In this document: positions 43,156 through 54,731 of the stretch, piece after piece | Layout: every line of letters begins with the position of its first letter | Numbering within the stretch: the stretch's first letter is position 1 | Assembly (NCBI GenBank): GCA_028564705.1 | Contig: JAPXFQ010000803.1 | Span: 124,001 to 188,000, forward strand | DNA: 64,000 nucleotides | Direction of reading: 5' to 3' | DNA from: Apricaphanius iberus | Lineage: Eukaryota > Chordata > Actinopteri > Cyprinodontiformes > Aphaniidae | Program-made: the position numbers and the translations under genes | The notes under the pieces: generated by a model | Told to the model about the DNA's origin: nothing | What the model saw: only the letters and a program-made list of their open reading frames with translations | Database searches by the model: none

Positions 43156-43355
43156 TGAGTTGTTATTAAGAATAAGTGTTGTGGGTTTGAGGCCCTGGGT
43201 GAAACATCCCTAAATTCCGGGTTAGAGGCCCTGGGTTAAATTTCCAAAATTCTGTTGAGTTGTTATTAAGAATAAGTGTTGTGGGTTGGAGGCCCTGGGT
43301 GAAATATCCCTAAATTCCAGGGTTAGAGGCCCTGGGTTAAATTCCCAGAATTCTG
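43156..43355 (+). repeat. Tandem duplication, 2 x 100 bp, in ERV-A leader
   Basis: Two units beginning TGAGTTGTTATTAAGAATAA start at 43156 and 43256. Within each, GAGGCCCTGGGT is itself repeated. They differ at a handful of positions. Confidence 0.9.
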
Positions 43356-44807
43356 TTGAGAAGTTTAGAAAAAGGCTTTGAGGAACGGTTGTATCTTGGA
43401 GTGGCGTCCTAATATTTTTCTGACGAAAAAAATACTATAACTAGGTTATAGAGCTGGGTTTGAGGCCCTGGAGGTAGGATCTCCAAAATTCTATTTTGAA
43501 ATAAAAGAGAAGGGAAGAAAGAATACAAAGAGATAAATACACATGGTATGAATGTTGGAACGGAGCAGATCTGAACAAGCGCTGATCTCCTTTTGGGACA
43601 TCTGCGAAGCAAGACTGTAAAGGCAACCCAAACTCTGAGAGTTAATGATTGCTTCTATTTGACAGGAACATTTGTTTCTGTTGAGGGTCTGTGGGAGCCT
43701 GTCTCAGCCGTGACTGTGCTCCGTAACGGGCGTCTCTCCAGCACACAGTTGTAAACTCACATAAAACACACAGTTAAAATACATCACGTAGCCTTGGAGA
43801 CAAGACCGACAATTTCATTAGCGTGAGTCCTACTTAGAAGATAAAGAGATTTAACTGCAGAATATATAGTTGACGAATGATTGTGAGAGTGTGTGGGGGA
43901 ATAGAATCACAGAGAGGAAAGAAAAAGAGCGCAGAAAGTGTGTGAGAGAGATCTCAGCGCTGGGTATGTGTGTGTGTGTGAGATTTCAACTTTATGTGAA
44001 AGCAGGAAGTTAAGAGGTGAGCTGAACTTTTGGCTTCGTGTTAAAACAGGACTATTATTAGTAAAAATTCGAGTATAAACTATTATCTAAGAATATAAGA
44101 ATGGATAAGAGAAATTAAACACTCTAGAATATATAGATAGCGGAACTGATGTTGGGTACGCGTTTCAGTCCGTGCTGAATTTGTGACGGATACGTCTAAT
44201 TTTATGCCACATTAAAATCTGGAAAAAGTGGTGTGAATTACGCTGATAAGAATTGAAATTGAGGTGTGGAGTTCTCTATTTACCGAAGGGTATGTTGCTC
44301 TTTTGTTGATTAGTTTTACGGTAGAGTTTAACTGTTTTAAGCGACGTTGGCCGAAAGGGGCTAACGTTAGCACCAGACTGTAGGCTACGGTGAATTGCTG
44401 GGAGAGCTCGCAGCGAGCGGATTCTGTTCAAGACTCTTGGTTTTTTTATAACTCTTGGAATAAAAATAACTTGATAAGAAGCTAAACATCAGTTTATAAA
44501 TCCTTTTAACTTTACTAAGCTTCGGCTTGGGGAATTCACTCTTAAAGATCAATGGTGAACGAACAAATAGATAGAAAAGAGAAAACAGCTCGAAGGAGCG
44601 ATTTAAGGTTGGACCTCTTGAAAACAATCAGGAAACTACCTAAAAAAAAAACAAAAAAAACAACATTAAATAATTACGCTTGTTTAATTCGGATCTAATA
44701 TTTTATAGAAACAAATACAAGCTTGGTAAAGGGGGAATTAAGAAATACTATTAAGATAAATACTTGATAACATTTAAATTAGTCTTAATTAAAAAGAAGG
44801 CGCGCCA

Positions 44808-45000
44808 GGGCAGTTTTGCTTGTATAGCACACTTTCAACACAGTGCAATTCAGGGTGCTTTACTTATGATTAGAATACAAATGAGCATTTACAGTGATTA
44901 AGACAATAATTCGTGTGACAATTAAAAACAAACAAGTAAAAACAGTTACTCATAAGCGATACTAAATAGGTAAGTTTTAGTTTTAGATTAAAAATAATTT
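44808..45000 (-). repeat. L2 3' UTR scrap inside ERV-A
   Basis: GCTTGTATAGCACACTTTCA and GGGTGCTTTAC are the reverse complement of an L2 tail. No coding part is attached. Confidence 0.55.
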
Positions 45001-46429
45001 TAAATTAAAAAGAAGAGAAGCTCGAGAGAATACTTAATACATAGATCTAGATGGTGTCAAAAATGTAGTGGGTTTCTAAATAGGATTAAATTGGATAACT
45101 AAGAATAAAAATACAAGCTGTATTGATAAAGGACAGATTGAAAAGCAAGTAGATTTTTAATTGAAATAAATATAAAATGGTTAAATCACTAAAAAGAACT
45201 AAGTGTATTGATAAAAGATTGCGATGGTCAATCTTTATAAATATTTAATTTACACTTGAGATGAAAGAGACATATATCAAATTGACAAAATAGAGAAAGG
45301 CATTGCATTGATAAAGTATAACATATAAATTGCATGAAAAATGCAGGAAATATTAATTAAAATAAGCAGGGGAAGAATTATAACAACAGTTTAATTAGAC
45401 ATATAAGGATTAATGAACATCCCTGTTGGAGAGAGCAAACCTATAAATTAGTATATTTTTACCATAACTAATACTGAAGAAATTATTTCTAATATAACTG
45501 AGTAAAATACAAGTAAAATAGAGCCCACATAGGCAGTCTGAGTGGAAAAGATATTTGAATTCAGCATTTGAGGAAGGAGATTACTGAATATGAAAATAAA
45601 AAGTTTAAATAAAAGTTGATTTGAATAGGCTGAGAGGATCGACTCTGTCTGTCTTTTTCTTCCTCAATAATTTTTTTTCTTCTCTCTCTTTTTCTCTTTC
45701 CCATTCCGCCAACAGAGAACCCCTCAGATAACATTCTAGAGATGTAATTTATGTTCCTGGGGAGATGTGACGGGAGGGGGTGCTGGGCTGATGACGGATA
45801 GTGCCAGGTCTCCGCCATAACTGCCAAAGAAAGAAAAATCGATACAACCAGCGTAGAAGTTCTTCTGTCTTGTGCTCTGCTCCCAAACCAGGGGGTCACC
45901 AGTGACTGAATATTTTCAGGGGTGAAGCAGGGGGCACCCTCAAATAAGAGCACATTTCCTCATGCTGAACTGAACTTTCAAGGACAATATGTGTGAATCC
46001 ACTTGGCTGGTGTAATATGGACAATTTCTGCTGAAGAAGTGACGATCAAAGACTGCTGATTCAATGTCACTGTTGCTGAACTAACCACAAGAGTTTCTGT
46101 TTTTCTGATCGAAGGTGGCCCTGGTTGCTTGAACTCTGAAACCCCGTGCCTTCCCCTGAATTATCTCCAAGTAAAACACCACCATTTACCAGGAACAATT
46201 TGAAAGTTGGGTGGAAGGTAGAACTGGGCCTATAGCATGGGGTTGCTGGCTGGTGAGTTGAGAAAATGTTTTATTTACATAGCAAATTCAACACCTAAGG
46301 AATACAAAGGATACATTCCTTATTAATACACAACTGTAACGGTTACTTAAATGATATCCTTATTTTTACGTTTCATCCACAGGGATGTACTAAATTTAAG
46401 ATAGGATAAATTGTAATGGAACAGCTAAA

Positions 46430-46740
46430 TCAAAAGTAAGTCAGAATTGTATTTGATTTCTAGCAGAAAGAATAAATCAAAGTGCTTCACGGACCAAGGT
46501 AATTAAAAAGCTGAAATGGATAATAGAATAATTGATAACATTTAAAAAGAGACATAGTAACACAGACAAGTACAATACGTATGTCTTAAACTTGATAAAT
46601 AAAATAAGTAAATAAAAGAATCAATTTAGTTGAACAAGCAAATGGATAGTAATCAGTTGAACTGTAGACAAAAAGTAAAGTCTTGAGCCTGCTCTTGCTT
46701 TTAAATCCGTCAATGAGGGAGGTGTTTTTGTTTAGTTTTC
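46430..46740 (-). repeat. L2 3' region scrap inside ERV-A
   Basis: AATCAAAGTGCTTCAC near 46476 and TCTTGAGCCTGCTCTTGC near 46680 match, in reverse, the 3' part of L2 elements such as L2-4 (58402 onward). The sequence between is diverged. Confidence 0.5.
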
Positions 46741-47740
46741 AGGAATAACAACGGTGTTGCACCAAAATAACATGGATTTGCTTCTTTCCCCAGGGATTAT
46801 TTTTAATAAGATGGGTGAAATAATTTCTCAGCACAATACAGTTGGATTAGATTGAAAAGGAGTGGATGTCCAATAAAAGAACACGGAATCGGGAAGGAAC
46901 TTTTACCTTATATTTCAATGTTAGATAATAGTTTAGTTTTTGCATTTTAGAGGGTGCATTTGTATTGTTATGTTATTAAAATGATATACTTGGTAATGTT
47001 GGTATATACTCCTCCTATCAACATCGATACTAAATAAGGCTGAGGTAACTGGCAGAAACTAATCTCTAATTGGACGACACATTCTGCAGGGGTACTCAGG
47101 ACTCAGAAAAGAGAAAAACAAACATTATATTATGAGACCAAAGTATGATTAATAGGGGAATATGATATAGCAAAATTTAATACAGTTACCAACATTCTAG
47201 GCTAATTCTTTTTCAGATTATGACTCTTTTTAACTTAATGACCCACCGGATATAAAGCAAAACCTTTTAATCAAAAATAAATGTAATTTAAATAGGGGAT
47301 GACTATGACAGGCAAACTAAGTCTGTGTAGTAGATTGGTTCAGAGCAATACACAATTTAGGACTTAATTTTTTGCAAATTAATAATGTATGGTTGCAGGA
47401 TTTAAACATATTTGGGATTCAACAGGATTATGCAAAATAATAAGTAGGTTTAACAATTTTTAATAAATTGCAGTTCGAATTAAATTTTATGAGATCAGGT
47501 TTAGAGACAATCTTTACCTACTGTCAGTACTGTGATGGGAACTTTTTTAAGGTCTGTCTGGGTTAAATGGATAGGTGATGATTGATTACATACGTGATGA
47601 CTTCGGTCAGGGTTGCGGATTTCTTTTGGTATTCACTTGTACGTCTGCATCTTAATCTAAGATCAAAATTGGCTAACATGACTGCGCAGTTGGGGCTTAT
47701 CGGCGAAAGGCCCTCTAAATTGTTTGGATGATCATCAAGA

Positions 47741-48210
47741 GTGATTACAAGACCGGGTCAAAAACTGTCATTTTTTAGATGTTTACAAGTTTATGCCCCC
47801 AGGATTCAACAACAGGTGTCATTTTTAGGGAGAATGGTGTCCCAAAAGGGGGTCTCCCTCTCCCCTGAACATCGATCTTCTACTTTACATCATCCACTAC
47901 CACACACAGTGAAAGAAATGTTGTCTTTCCTGGGCCTAACGGGATACGGCAGGTATTGGGGATGAGAAATCTGTCTGCACCATTGAAATGGACTCAAGAA
48001 GCAGAAGAGGCTTTCATTACGCTCAAACAACGTCTGTCCACAGCAACTGAACTGGCCACCCCTAACTACAGTCTGCCGTTTCATCTGGATGTTTCTGGAA
48101 CAAAGGAAAGGATGAATGGCATTTTGTTCCATAAAAAAGGGGGAGAAAAAGTAGTACTAATGTATGCTAGTGTAATGCTAGACAATATGGAGAGGACAGT
48201 AGAACGGTAG
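47741..48210 (+). pseudogene. ERV-A reverse transcriptase end / RNase H start
   Basis: Two overlapping frames carry VSFLGRMVSQKGVSLSPEHR, then KEMLSFLGLTGYGRYWG, the thumb/connection of a gamma- or epsilon-type reverse transcriptase. PLKWTQEAEEAFITLKQRL then leads towards RNase H. The catalytic YxDD part upstream is missing, a frameshift lies near 47960, and a stop follows at 48208. The fragment cannot be active. Confidence 0.8.
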
Positions 48211-48834
48211 TCAAATGCCTGATAAACCACAAATGCCTGATAAACCACTACATTCCCCAAAATGGGTTCCCTGAAAGGATCAGATCAGATGACGGAACAC
48301 ACTTTAAGAACAAAGATAAGCGAGGAAACCATAGTAGACTTACAAGGTACAGTCTATCATCCTCAGTCTCAGGGAAAGGTGGAGAGAATGAATCAATCTC
48401 TAAAAAACAAATTAGCAAAAATCTGTGCACAGACTAAAATGAATTGGATTGAAGCACTACCACTAGCCCTTATGTCAATCAGGTGTTCAGTGAACACAGC
48501 CACGGGGTTTACTCCACATGAGTTACAAACCGGGAGACCATTTCCTTGGCCCAGTAGCAAACTCCCTTTGCTTAACTCTGAACGTGATCAACTGAGTAAA
48601 AGAGTGTATTTTAACATATTGCAAAGTGTGCTGCTAAAGGTCACTAAGAGAAAGTGGTCAGAACCCAGGTGGACAGGCCCGTATAAGGTTACAGAGAGGA
48701 CGTCTCACGCCGTCCCCCTAAAGGGGAAAGGAGACACCTGGTATCACTGGAGCCAGTGTGCCCCCACGGAGGGACCTCAGAGATCCCTCTCTGAGACAAA
48801 GAAAGATCTCCAGCTAGGTGAGGAGGCCAATTAG
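48211..48834 (+). pseudogene. ERV-A integrase fragment
   Basis: Pieces of the integrase core and C-terminal domain follow directly on the RNase H fragment; the zinc finger and first catalytic Asp are deleted. The second Asp region (RSDDGTHF, near 48280) lies in a different frame from the Glu region ([16 protein letters not shown], near 48355), so there is a frameshift near 48320. The C-terminal part includes RWTGPYKV. An 18-bp direct repeat (AAATGCCTGATAAACCAC) occurs at 48215-48251 at the deletion join. Confidence 0.8.
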
Positions 48835-49332
48835 TGGGGCAGAATAATCCCCGGCCAAATCACAGGGTTCAGGGCAGTCTACCCCTGAATCCACAAAGGT
48901 GAAGAGGACCAGGACCCGAAGTAGACGACCAGAAACAAAGGAGGAGGATCAACTAACGAACCTGACATAAGCCTAACTCCCCAGCTGCCAAGGTGCCAGT
49001 GGAAGACTGCAAGGGAGCACCAGGCTGAAGAGATATGTAACATTAGACCATACTGAAAAAAAAATAAAATAAAATAAACTCATACTGCTTACTCATCACA
49101 CCACCGCCACAGGAACCTGTAAATATGATGATTGCATTGTTAGAAGAAAATCAGGATGAAGAACCTGTGGAAGAAAATGAAGAGGATGAGTTTGAAGTAC
49201 TTTAAAAAAAATTTTGAGGTGTGCTTTTCTAACATGATTATGATTTTTGATATGTTTATTTACTTTCTAGCTACTATCGGTATGCACTGCTTTGACTTAT
49301 GTTGAACTCTTAAGAGAGTTCAAAAGGGGGAT
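48835..49332 (+). other. ERV-A segment between integrase and 3' LTR
   Basis: About 500 bp without an env ORF. A short acidic coding-like stretch (near 49125-49203) is all that is seen. The segment ends with the polypurine run before the 3' LTR. Confidence 0.5.
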
Positions 49333-49778
49333 TAATGAGGATTTTTAATGTGATTAAATGTTTTATGCTTGCTGAAAGTAACCAAGGCCTAAGAGGAAGT
49401 AGTATCTGATATGAGATGTGCTGTACTGTGCTGTACCATATATGGAGTTGTTTTTCAGAGCAGAAGCTGCAGAACCATGCACCACCAGGCACCACCAGGT
49501 TTCCTGTTATCTCGCAAGATGTAACTGAATGTGGGTGTGGGGAAATAACCAGCAAATGTATTGTTGTGTATGTGCTGTGAGCCACTCCCTGTTGAATGAA
49601 TAAAACGAGCCGGTCTGCAGCGGAGCTTCAGAATGCTTTGGACCTAGCTGCTGGTGACAGGTATTCTCCACTCTCTGCAGAGGTGAAACTGAACTGAGAC
49701 TCAGCCTGACTTTTCTCCACTGAAGATTTTCTACTCCAATTACTCCTGAACTTGGGGGGTGGTATATTGACCACAACA
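49333..49778 (+). repeat. 3' LTR, ERV-A (446 bp)
   Basis: It has the same length as the 5' LTR, with three substitutions (A/G near the start, G/T in TATTGnTGTG, G/A in the last bases). It is followed by AAAG and the continuation of L2-3. Confidence 0.9.
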
Positions 49779-51243
49779 AAAGCCACTTTTATTAGTGGTC
49801 TTATATCGTCCATGTGGCCCTTATTCTCAATTTTTAGATCAGAATTTCTATCTGACTTAGTTTTAAACACTGATAAAGTTATTATAGTTAGAGACTTCAA
49901 TATTCATGTTGATAGTTAAAGTGATAGTCTAAATACAGCTTTTAACATTATCTTACCTTTATCTCTACCTTTTTTCACCTTAGGAATATTGCAAAAATTA
50001 GAACCATCCTGTCCAGGAGTGATGCTGAAAAACTAGGCCAAGCCTTTGTTACTTCAAGGCTGGATTACTGTAACTCTTTATCATCAGGTAGTCCACAGAA
50101 TACAAGTAAAAGTCTTCAGTTAGTCCAAAATGCTTTTATTCTAATGAATAAAAGATGAAGAGATCACATTTCACAAGAGAAGAAGAGATCACATTTCCCC
50201 TGTTCTTCTCTTCTCTGGCTCCCAGTAAAATCTAGAATAGAATTCAAGATCCTCCTTCTGACATATAAAGCTCTTAATAATCATGCTCCATCATACATAA
50301 GAGACCTGATTGTTCCATATGTTCCTAACAGAGCCCTTCGCTCTCAGACTGCAGGTCTACTGGTAGTTCCTAGGATTTCTAAAAGTAGAATGTGTGGCAG
50401 ATCTTTTAGTTATCAGGCTCCCCTCCAATGGAACCAGCTCCCAGGGTTGGTTCGTGAACCAGACAATTTGTCTATCTTTAAAACTAGGCTTAAAACTTTC
50501 CTTTTTGACAAAGCTTACAGTTAGAGACAGGTTAGACAGGTAGCTAGGAAGAGACAGGTTAATGTTAGTAGTCAGGTAGAGTGTCAAAAGCTAGGAAGAG
50601 ATAGGAGGAGGTAGAGTAGCTAGGTAGAGATAGATTAATGTAAGCCAGGTAGAGAGTGTTAGTAGCTAGGTCTCCTAGTAGCTAGGAGACAGGTTAATGT
50701 TAGTAGCTATGCTGCTTTAGGCTAGGCTGTTGTAGGACATTATTAGTGTCAGTACCTACTTTCTCTCCTACTTCTCCCCAACTGCATGATGTGCTGTCAA
50801 TTCAAGCGTTAACATGTTTTCTCTTAGTCTCTTCCTACAGTAGGTGCTCCTGACCCGCCCTGCTTGACGACCCTGACTAAGATGGCATTCTAGTGGAGGA
50901 ACGTTCTCCACGTCCTGCTACCAACTTCTACTTCTGCATCAGTTCTGTTGCTCTTTCTGTGTCTCTGCTGCCTTCTCCAAACCCCAGACGGTCTCGGCAG
51001 ATGACCGCTTATGCTGAGCCTGGTTCTGTTGGAGGTATCTTCCTGTTAAAAGGGAGTTTTTCCTCTCCACTGTTGCTTCATGCTTCCTCAGTGTGAGGGA
51101 TTGCTGAGAAGTCACGATGCAATCTTCTGTTGTTCTTTAATTCCTAAATTAAACATTCTATTGTTATAACTCTTCTTGTAAAGTTTCTTGAGATGACATT
51201 TGTTGTGAAATGGCGCTATATAAATAAACTGAATTGAATTAAA
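49779..51243 (+). mobile_element. L2-type LINE (L2-3), 3' part
   Basis: The endonuclease resumes (VVLYRPCGPYSQFL, then DNA for a GDFN-like block near 49890). It then jumps, by an internal deletion near 49980, to the C-terminal part of the reverse transcriptase (SRLDYCNSL-type, 50040-50525). A long 3' untranslated region with repeated TAGCTAGG-like words follows, then the tail GGCGCTATATAAATAAACTG. The tail is the parent type of the L2 inserts at 15813 and 26488. Confidence 0.85.
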
Positions 51244-52318
51244 TTATGCTATTAAAAAATCCACCAAACAGCGAAGTAGCAAAGGATGGACCTGTGTTAT
51301 CAGCAAAGGAACTTTATAACTGTAGTTGTTCCATCTTGAAATGGGTACCATTGCAGGACTCCACCCTGTAGTTGACAACAAGTCTTTTAAAACACGACTA
51401 ATCATAAATAGGCTGCTTATCTGAAACTTAAAATGATAAATGAATAAGAATAATTGCAGGGCATGTTGATTTATAATCTTTTTAAGTCTGCAGCTATAAC
51501 GGCAGCTTTCACGGCTTCTGTTGCATAAAAGTACGTCTCGCCTGTGTGTGTTTCTGTCTGCTCTCTTGACAACTTGCTTTAAATTTCAGGAGATTTTACT
51601 TGACTTAGGAGCCTCAGGGAGCCTCAGGGAGCTGCTATATAAATGCAGGAGACTTTTGCAATTTTAGACTTGGGATAATAGTGCATTTATACTTCAGCAT
51701 TTTCTGTGAGAGCGCAGTGCAGCAGTCGGAGAATGTTTTAATCTGACAGGAGCGGGTCTTGCACATTATGACGTATGCGGTGTGCCTGGAGCATCTTGAC
51801 AGGTAGAATAATGTAAGTGGCCCACTGCAGCGCTTTATTATAAATTATTGCGCTAATGAGATGATCAGGTGACCGTTAAAGCCCAAGCTCGATCTGAGAC
51901 CGTGGACAATGATAGAAATAAAGCCCGGTTGGGTTCGGGCAAAGATGTTCAGCTCTACTGTATATGAGCAGAAAGAAACATGACTACATAAGAAACTGGA
52001 ATTGAGTGAATTAAATAATAATCTGTTTAAATACTGATGCGGAAACTTTGCTGGTAGCAGAAGTGGCTGTTAGGTCAGTAACAATTTCAACATCAGGCTT
52101 GGTGGGAACAAACCTGTCAATCATAAATATAGTTGGGGACATGTTCCTGGCGTCCCCGGTTAAAATGACGCCTATGCTGGTCATAAGTAATGTACAAGTT
52201 AAGTATATTTTGAGCAATTATTATGTATTTTATAATATTGGATATCCACTAAGTATGTATGTATCTTTGTAAGATGTGGGTATAGGTGTATGTAGGCATG
52301 TGCAAAGGAAGTCTAAGA

Positions 52319-52320
<2 letters not shown>
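51244..52320. other. AT-rich spacer without recognised gene
   Basis: No domain, inverted end or array is seen apart from a small GGGAGCCTCA duplication near 51608. Confidence 0.5.

Positions 52321-52365
<45 letters not shown>
52321..52365. repeat. (AT)n microsatellite
   Basis: 45 bases of uninterrupted AT dinucleotides directly precede a LINE coding fragment. Confidence 0.95.
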
Positions 52366-52370
<5 letters not shown>

Positions 52371-52876
52371 ACATCTGTGCGGAGTATGGGCTGGAAACCC
52401 CAAGGTCAAAGTGGGAAACACCTCCAAAGGCTGAATGACTGAGCAAAGATCCTGTGGGACTTCCAGATCCAGACAGACAGGATGGTAATGGCAAACCAAC
52501 CGAACATTGTGGTGGTTGATAAAGAGCAGAGGAAAGCCGTTGTGATGGATGTGGCAATACCAAGTGATGGTAACATCAAAAAGAAGGAACATGAGAAACT
52601 TGAGAAATACCAAGGGCTCAGAGAGGAGCTAGAGAAGGCTTGGAAAGTGAAGGTGACAGTAGTACCCGTTGTAATTGTACCTCTTGTCCTGCGTCTCTTT
52701 GTGCTGTCAGTATGATACTTTTGTCGGTAAGAAAAACACGTTAAACTAACATTAATAAACATATAAAATACATTATAATCGGAGTGACCCCCAAACTGGA
52801 GGAATGGCTTGGAACAGCAAGAAACTGCACAGTACCCTCAAGCTCCCAGGCCTCTGGTAGAGGACCTGAGGGGGGA

Positions 52877-52878
<2 letters not shown>
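52366..52878 (+). pseudogene. Non-LTR retrotransposon C-terminal coding fragment
   Basis: The ORF at 52482-52715 reads MVMANQPNIVVVDKEQRKAV and continues as an alternating basic/acidic stretch, with KILWDFQIQTDR just upstream. VTPKLEEWLGTA follows after a gap near 52780. This wording is familiar from the C-terminal end of fish LINE proteins, although I cannot name the clade. It lies between two AT microsatellites and is disrupted near 52700-52785. Confidence 0.6.

Positions 52879-52879
<1 letters not shown>

Positions 52880-52928
<49 letters not shown>
52880..52928. repeat. (TA)n microsatellite at the Tc1 left end
   Basis: About 49 bases of TA repeat lead straight into the Tc1 terminal repeat. 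Tc1 elements insert at TA, so the tract offers many target sites. Confidence 0.95.
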
Positions 52929-52930
<2 letters not shown>

Positions 52931-54530
52931 TACCGATCAAAAGTTTGGGGTCACCCAAACAATTTTGTGTTTCACAAAAGTCACACTTATTCACCACCAT
53001 ACGTTGTGAAATGAATAAAAAATAGAGTCAAGACATTGACAAGGTTAGAAATAATGATTTTTATTTGAAATAAGATTGTTTTTACATCAAACTTTGCTTT
53101 CATCAAATAATCCTCCATTTGCAGCAATTACAGCATTGCAGACCTTTGGCATTCTAGCTGTTAATTTGTTGAGGTAATCTGGAGAAATTGCACCCCACGC
53201 TTCTAGAAGCAGCTCCCACAATTTGGATTGGTTGGATGGGCACTTCTTGCGTACCATACGGTCAAGCTGCTCCCACAACAGCTCAACGGGGTTCAAATCT
53301 GGTGACTGCGCTGGCCACTCCATTACCGATAGAATACCAGCTGCCTGCTTCTTCTCTAAATAGTTCTTGCACAATTTCGAGGTGTGTTTTGGGTCATTGT
53401 CCTGTTGTAGGATGAAATTGGCTCCAATCAAGCGCTGTCCACTGGGTATGGCATGGCGTTGCAAAATGGAGTGATAGCCTTCCTTATTCAGAATCCCTTT
53501 TACCCTGTACAAATCTCCCACCTTACCAGCACCAAAGCAACCCCAGACCATCACATTACCTCCACCATGCTTAACAGATGGCGTCAGGCATTCTTCCAGC
53601 ATCTTTTCAGTTGTTCTGCGTCTCACAAACGTTCTTCTTTGTGATCCAAACACCTCAAACTTGGATTCATCCGTCCACAGCACTTTTTTCCAGTCTTCCT
53701 CTGTCCAATGTCTGTGTTCTTTTGCCCATCTTAATCTTTTTCTTTTATTGGCCAGTCTCAGATATGGCTTTTTCTTTGCCACTCTGCCCTGAAGCCCAGA
53801 ATCCCGCAGCCGCCTCTTCACTGTAGATGTTGACACTGGTGTTTTGCGGGTACTATTTAATGAAGATGCCAGTTGGGGACCTGTGAGGCTCTGTTTCTCA
53901 AACTAGAGACTCTAATGTACTTATCTTCTTGCTCAGTTGTGCAACGCGGCCTCCCACTTCTTTTTCTACTCTGGTTAGAGCCTGTTTGTGCTGTCCTCTG
54001 AAGGGAGTAGTACACACCGTTGTAGGAAATCTTCAATTTCTTAGCAATTTCTCGCATGGAATAGCCTTCATTTCTAAGAACAAGAATAGACTGTCGAGTT
54101 TCAGATGAAAGTTCTCTTTTTCTGGCCATTTTGAGCGTTTAATTGACCCCACAAATGTGATGCTCCAGAAACTCAATCTGCTCAAAGGAAGGTCAGTTTT
54201 GTAGCTTCTGTACCGAGCTAAACTGTTTTCAGATGTGTGAACATGATTGCACAAGGGTTTTCTAATCATCAATTAGCCTTCTGAGCCAATGAGCAAACAC
54301 ATTGTACCATTAGAACACTGAAGTGATAGTTGCTGGAAATGGGCCTCTATACACCTATGTAGATATTGCACCAAAAACCAGACATTTGCAGCTAGAATAG
54401 TCATTTACCACATTAGCAATGTATAGCGTGTGTTTCTTTAAAGTTAAGACTAGTTTAAAGTTATCTTCATTGAAAAGTACAGTGCTTTTCCTTCAAAAAT
54501 AAAGAAAAAAAACTTTTGAATGGTAGTGTA
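52928..54530 (-). mobile_element. Tc1-type transposon, nearly complete (1.6 kb)
   Basis: The ends are CTACCGATCAAAAGTTTGGG on the left and (minus strand) ACACTACCATTCAAAAGTTT on the right, bordered by TA. The single gene runs on the minus strand. Length and organisation match a complete Tc1 element, with only a frameshift between the N- and C-terminal parts. Confidence 0.93.
53087..54129 (-). pseudogene. Tc1 transposase (DDE), one frameshift
   Basis: The enzyme binds the inverted ends and moves the element by cut-and-paste into TA sites. The N-terminal part (54129 to about 53890) has the ATG and the paired helix-turn-helix domain (MARKRELSSETRQSILVLRN, then YNGVYYSLQRTAQTG). The C-terminal part (53836-53087) has VLWTDESKFEVFG (Asp), ILQQDNDPKHTSK (Asp) and WPAQSPDLNPVELLWEQLD (Glu), spaced as in DD34E enzymes, and ends FDESKV. 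A single shift near 53890 separates the halves. All catalytic residues are present, so this copy is recently dead. Confidence 0.92.
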
Positions 54531-54731
54531 TATGTTAAAACTATATGCTGCAGATTAGTGTTGTGGATTTATTTAATACATGTATTACATCATTAATATG
54601 TGATCAACACGGGGTGATACAGGGGCAGGATTTAATAAGTTTGTAATTTTTCCTGCTCCTTGTCGAACTGATCATTTCCCCCTTGTTTTTATATATTTCT
54701 TTGTATAAAAAAATGTGTATGAACCATCAAT
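54531..54731. other. Short spacer
   Basis: AT-rich DNA between Tc1 and the gypsy fragment, with no feature recognised. Confidence 0.5.

Larger units (their letters stand above)
43356..47740 (+). other. ERV-A body without recognisable genes
   Basis: About 4.4 kb where gag and the first part of pol would be expected hold only short random ORFs. Two minus-strand L2-like scraps lie at about 44808-45000 (TTGTATAGCACACTTTCAAC) and 46430-46740 (GTCTTGAGCCTGCTCTTGC). No zinc knuckle or protease motif was found. Confidence 0.6.
41795..49778 (+). mobile_element. Endogenous retrovirus ERV-A, young LTRs, wrecked interior
   Basis: Two 446-bp LTRs differ at three positions. A tRNA-His-type primer site follows the 5' LTR, and a polypurine tract (AAAAGGGGGAT) precedes the 3' LTR. 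The 7.1-kb interior holds repeated leader segments, about 4 kb without recognisable genes, two L2 scraps, and short pol pieces. Flanks are AAAT on the left and AAAG on the right, so a 4-bp duplication is only 3 of 4. It lies within L2-3. Pol remnants look gamma/epsilon-like (class I). Confidence 0.88.

Noticed and set aside
42500..43355. Possible CRISPR-like or satellite array
   Set aside because: Only two copies per unit and no unique spacers; they are tandem duplications in an ERV leader.
41783..49783. AAAGC as the ERV-A target duplication
   Set aside because: It would require the 5' LTR to start with bases that are absent from the 3' LTR; the AAAT/AAAG pair is a better but imperfect fit.
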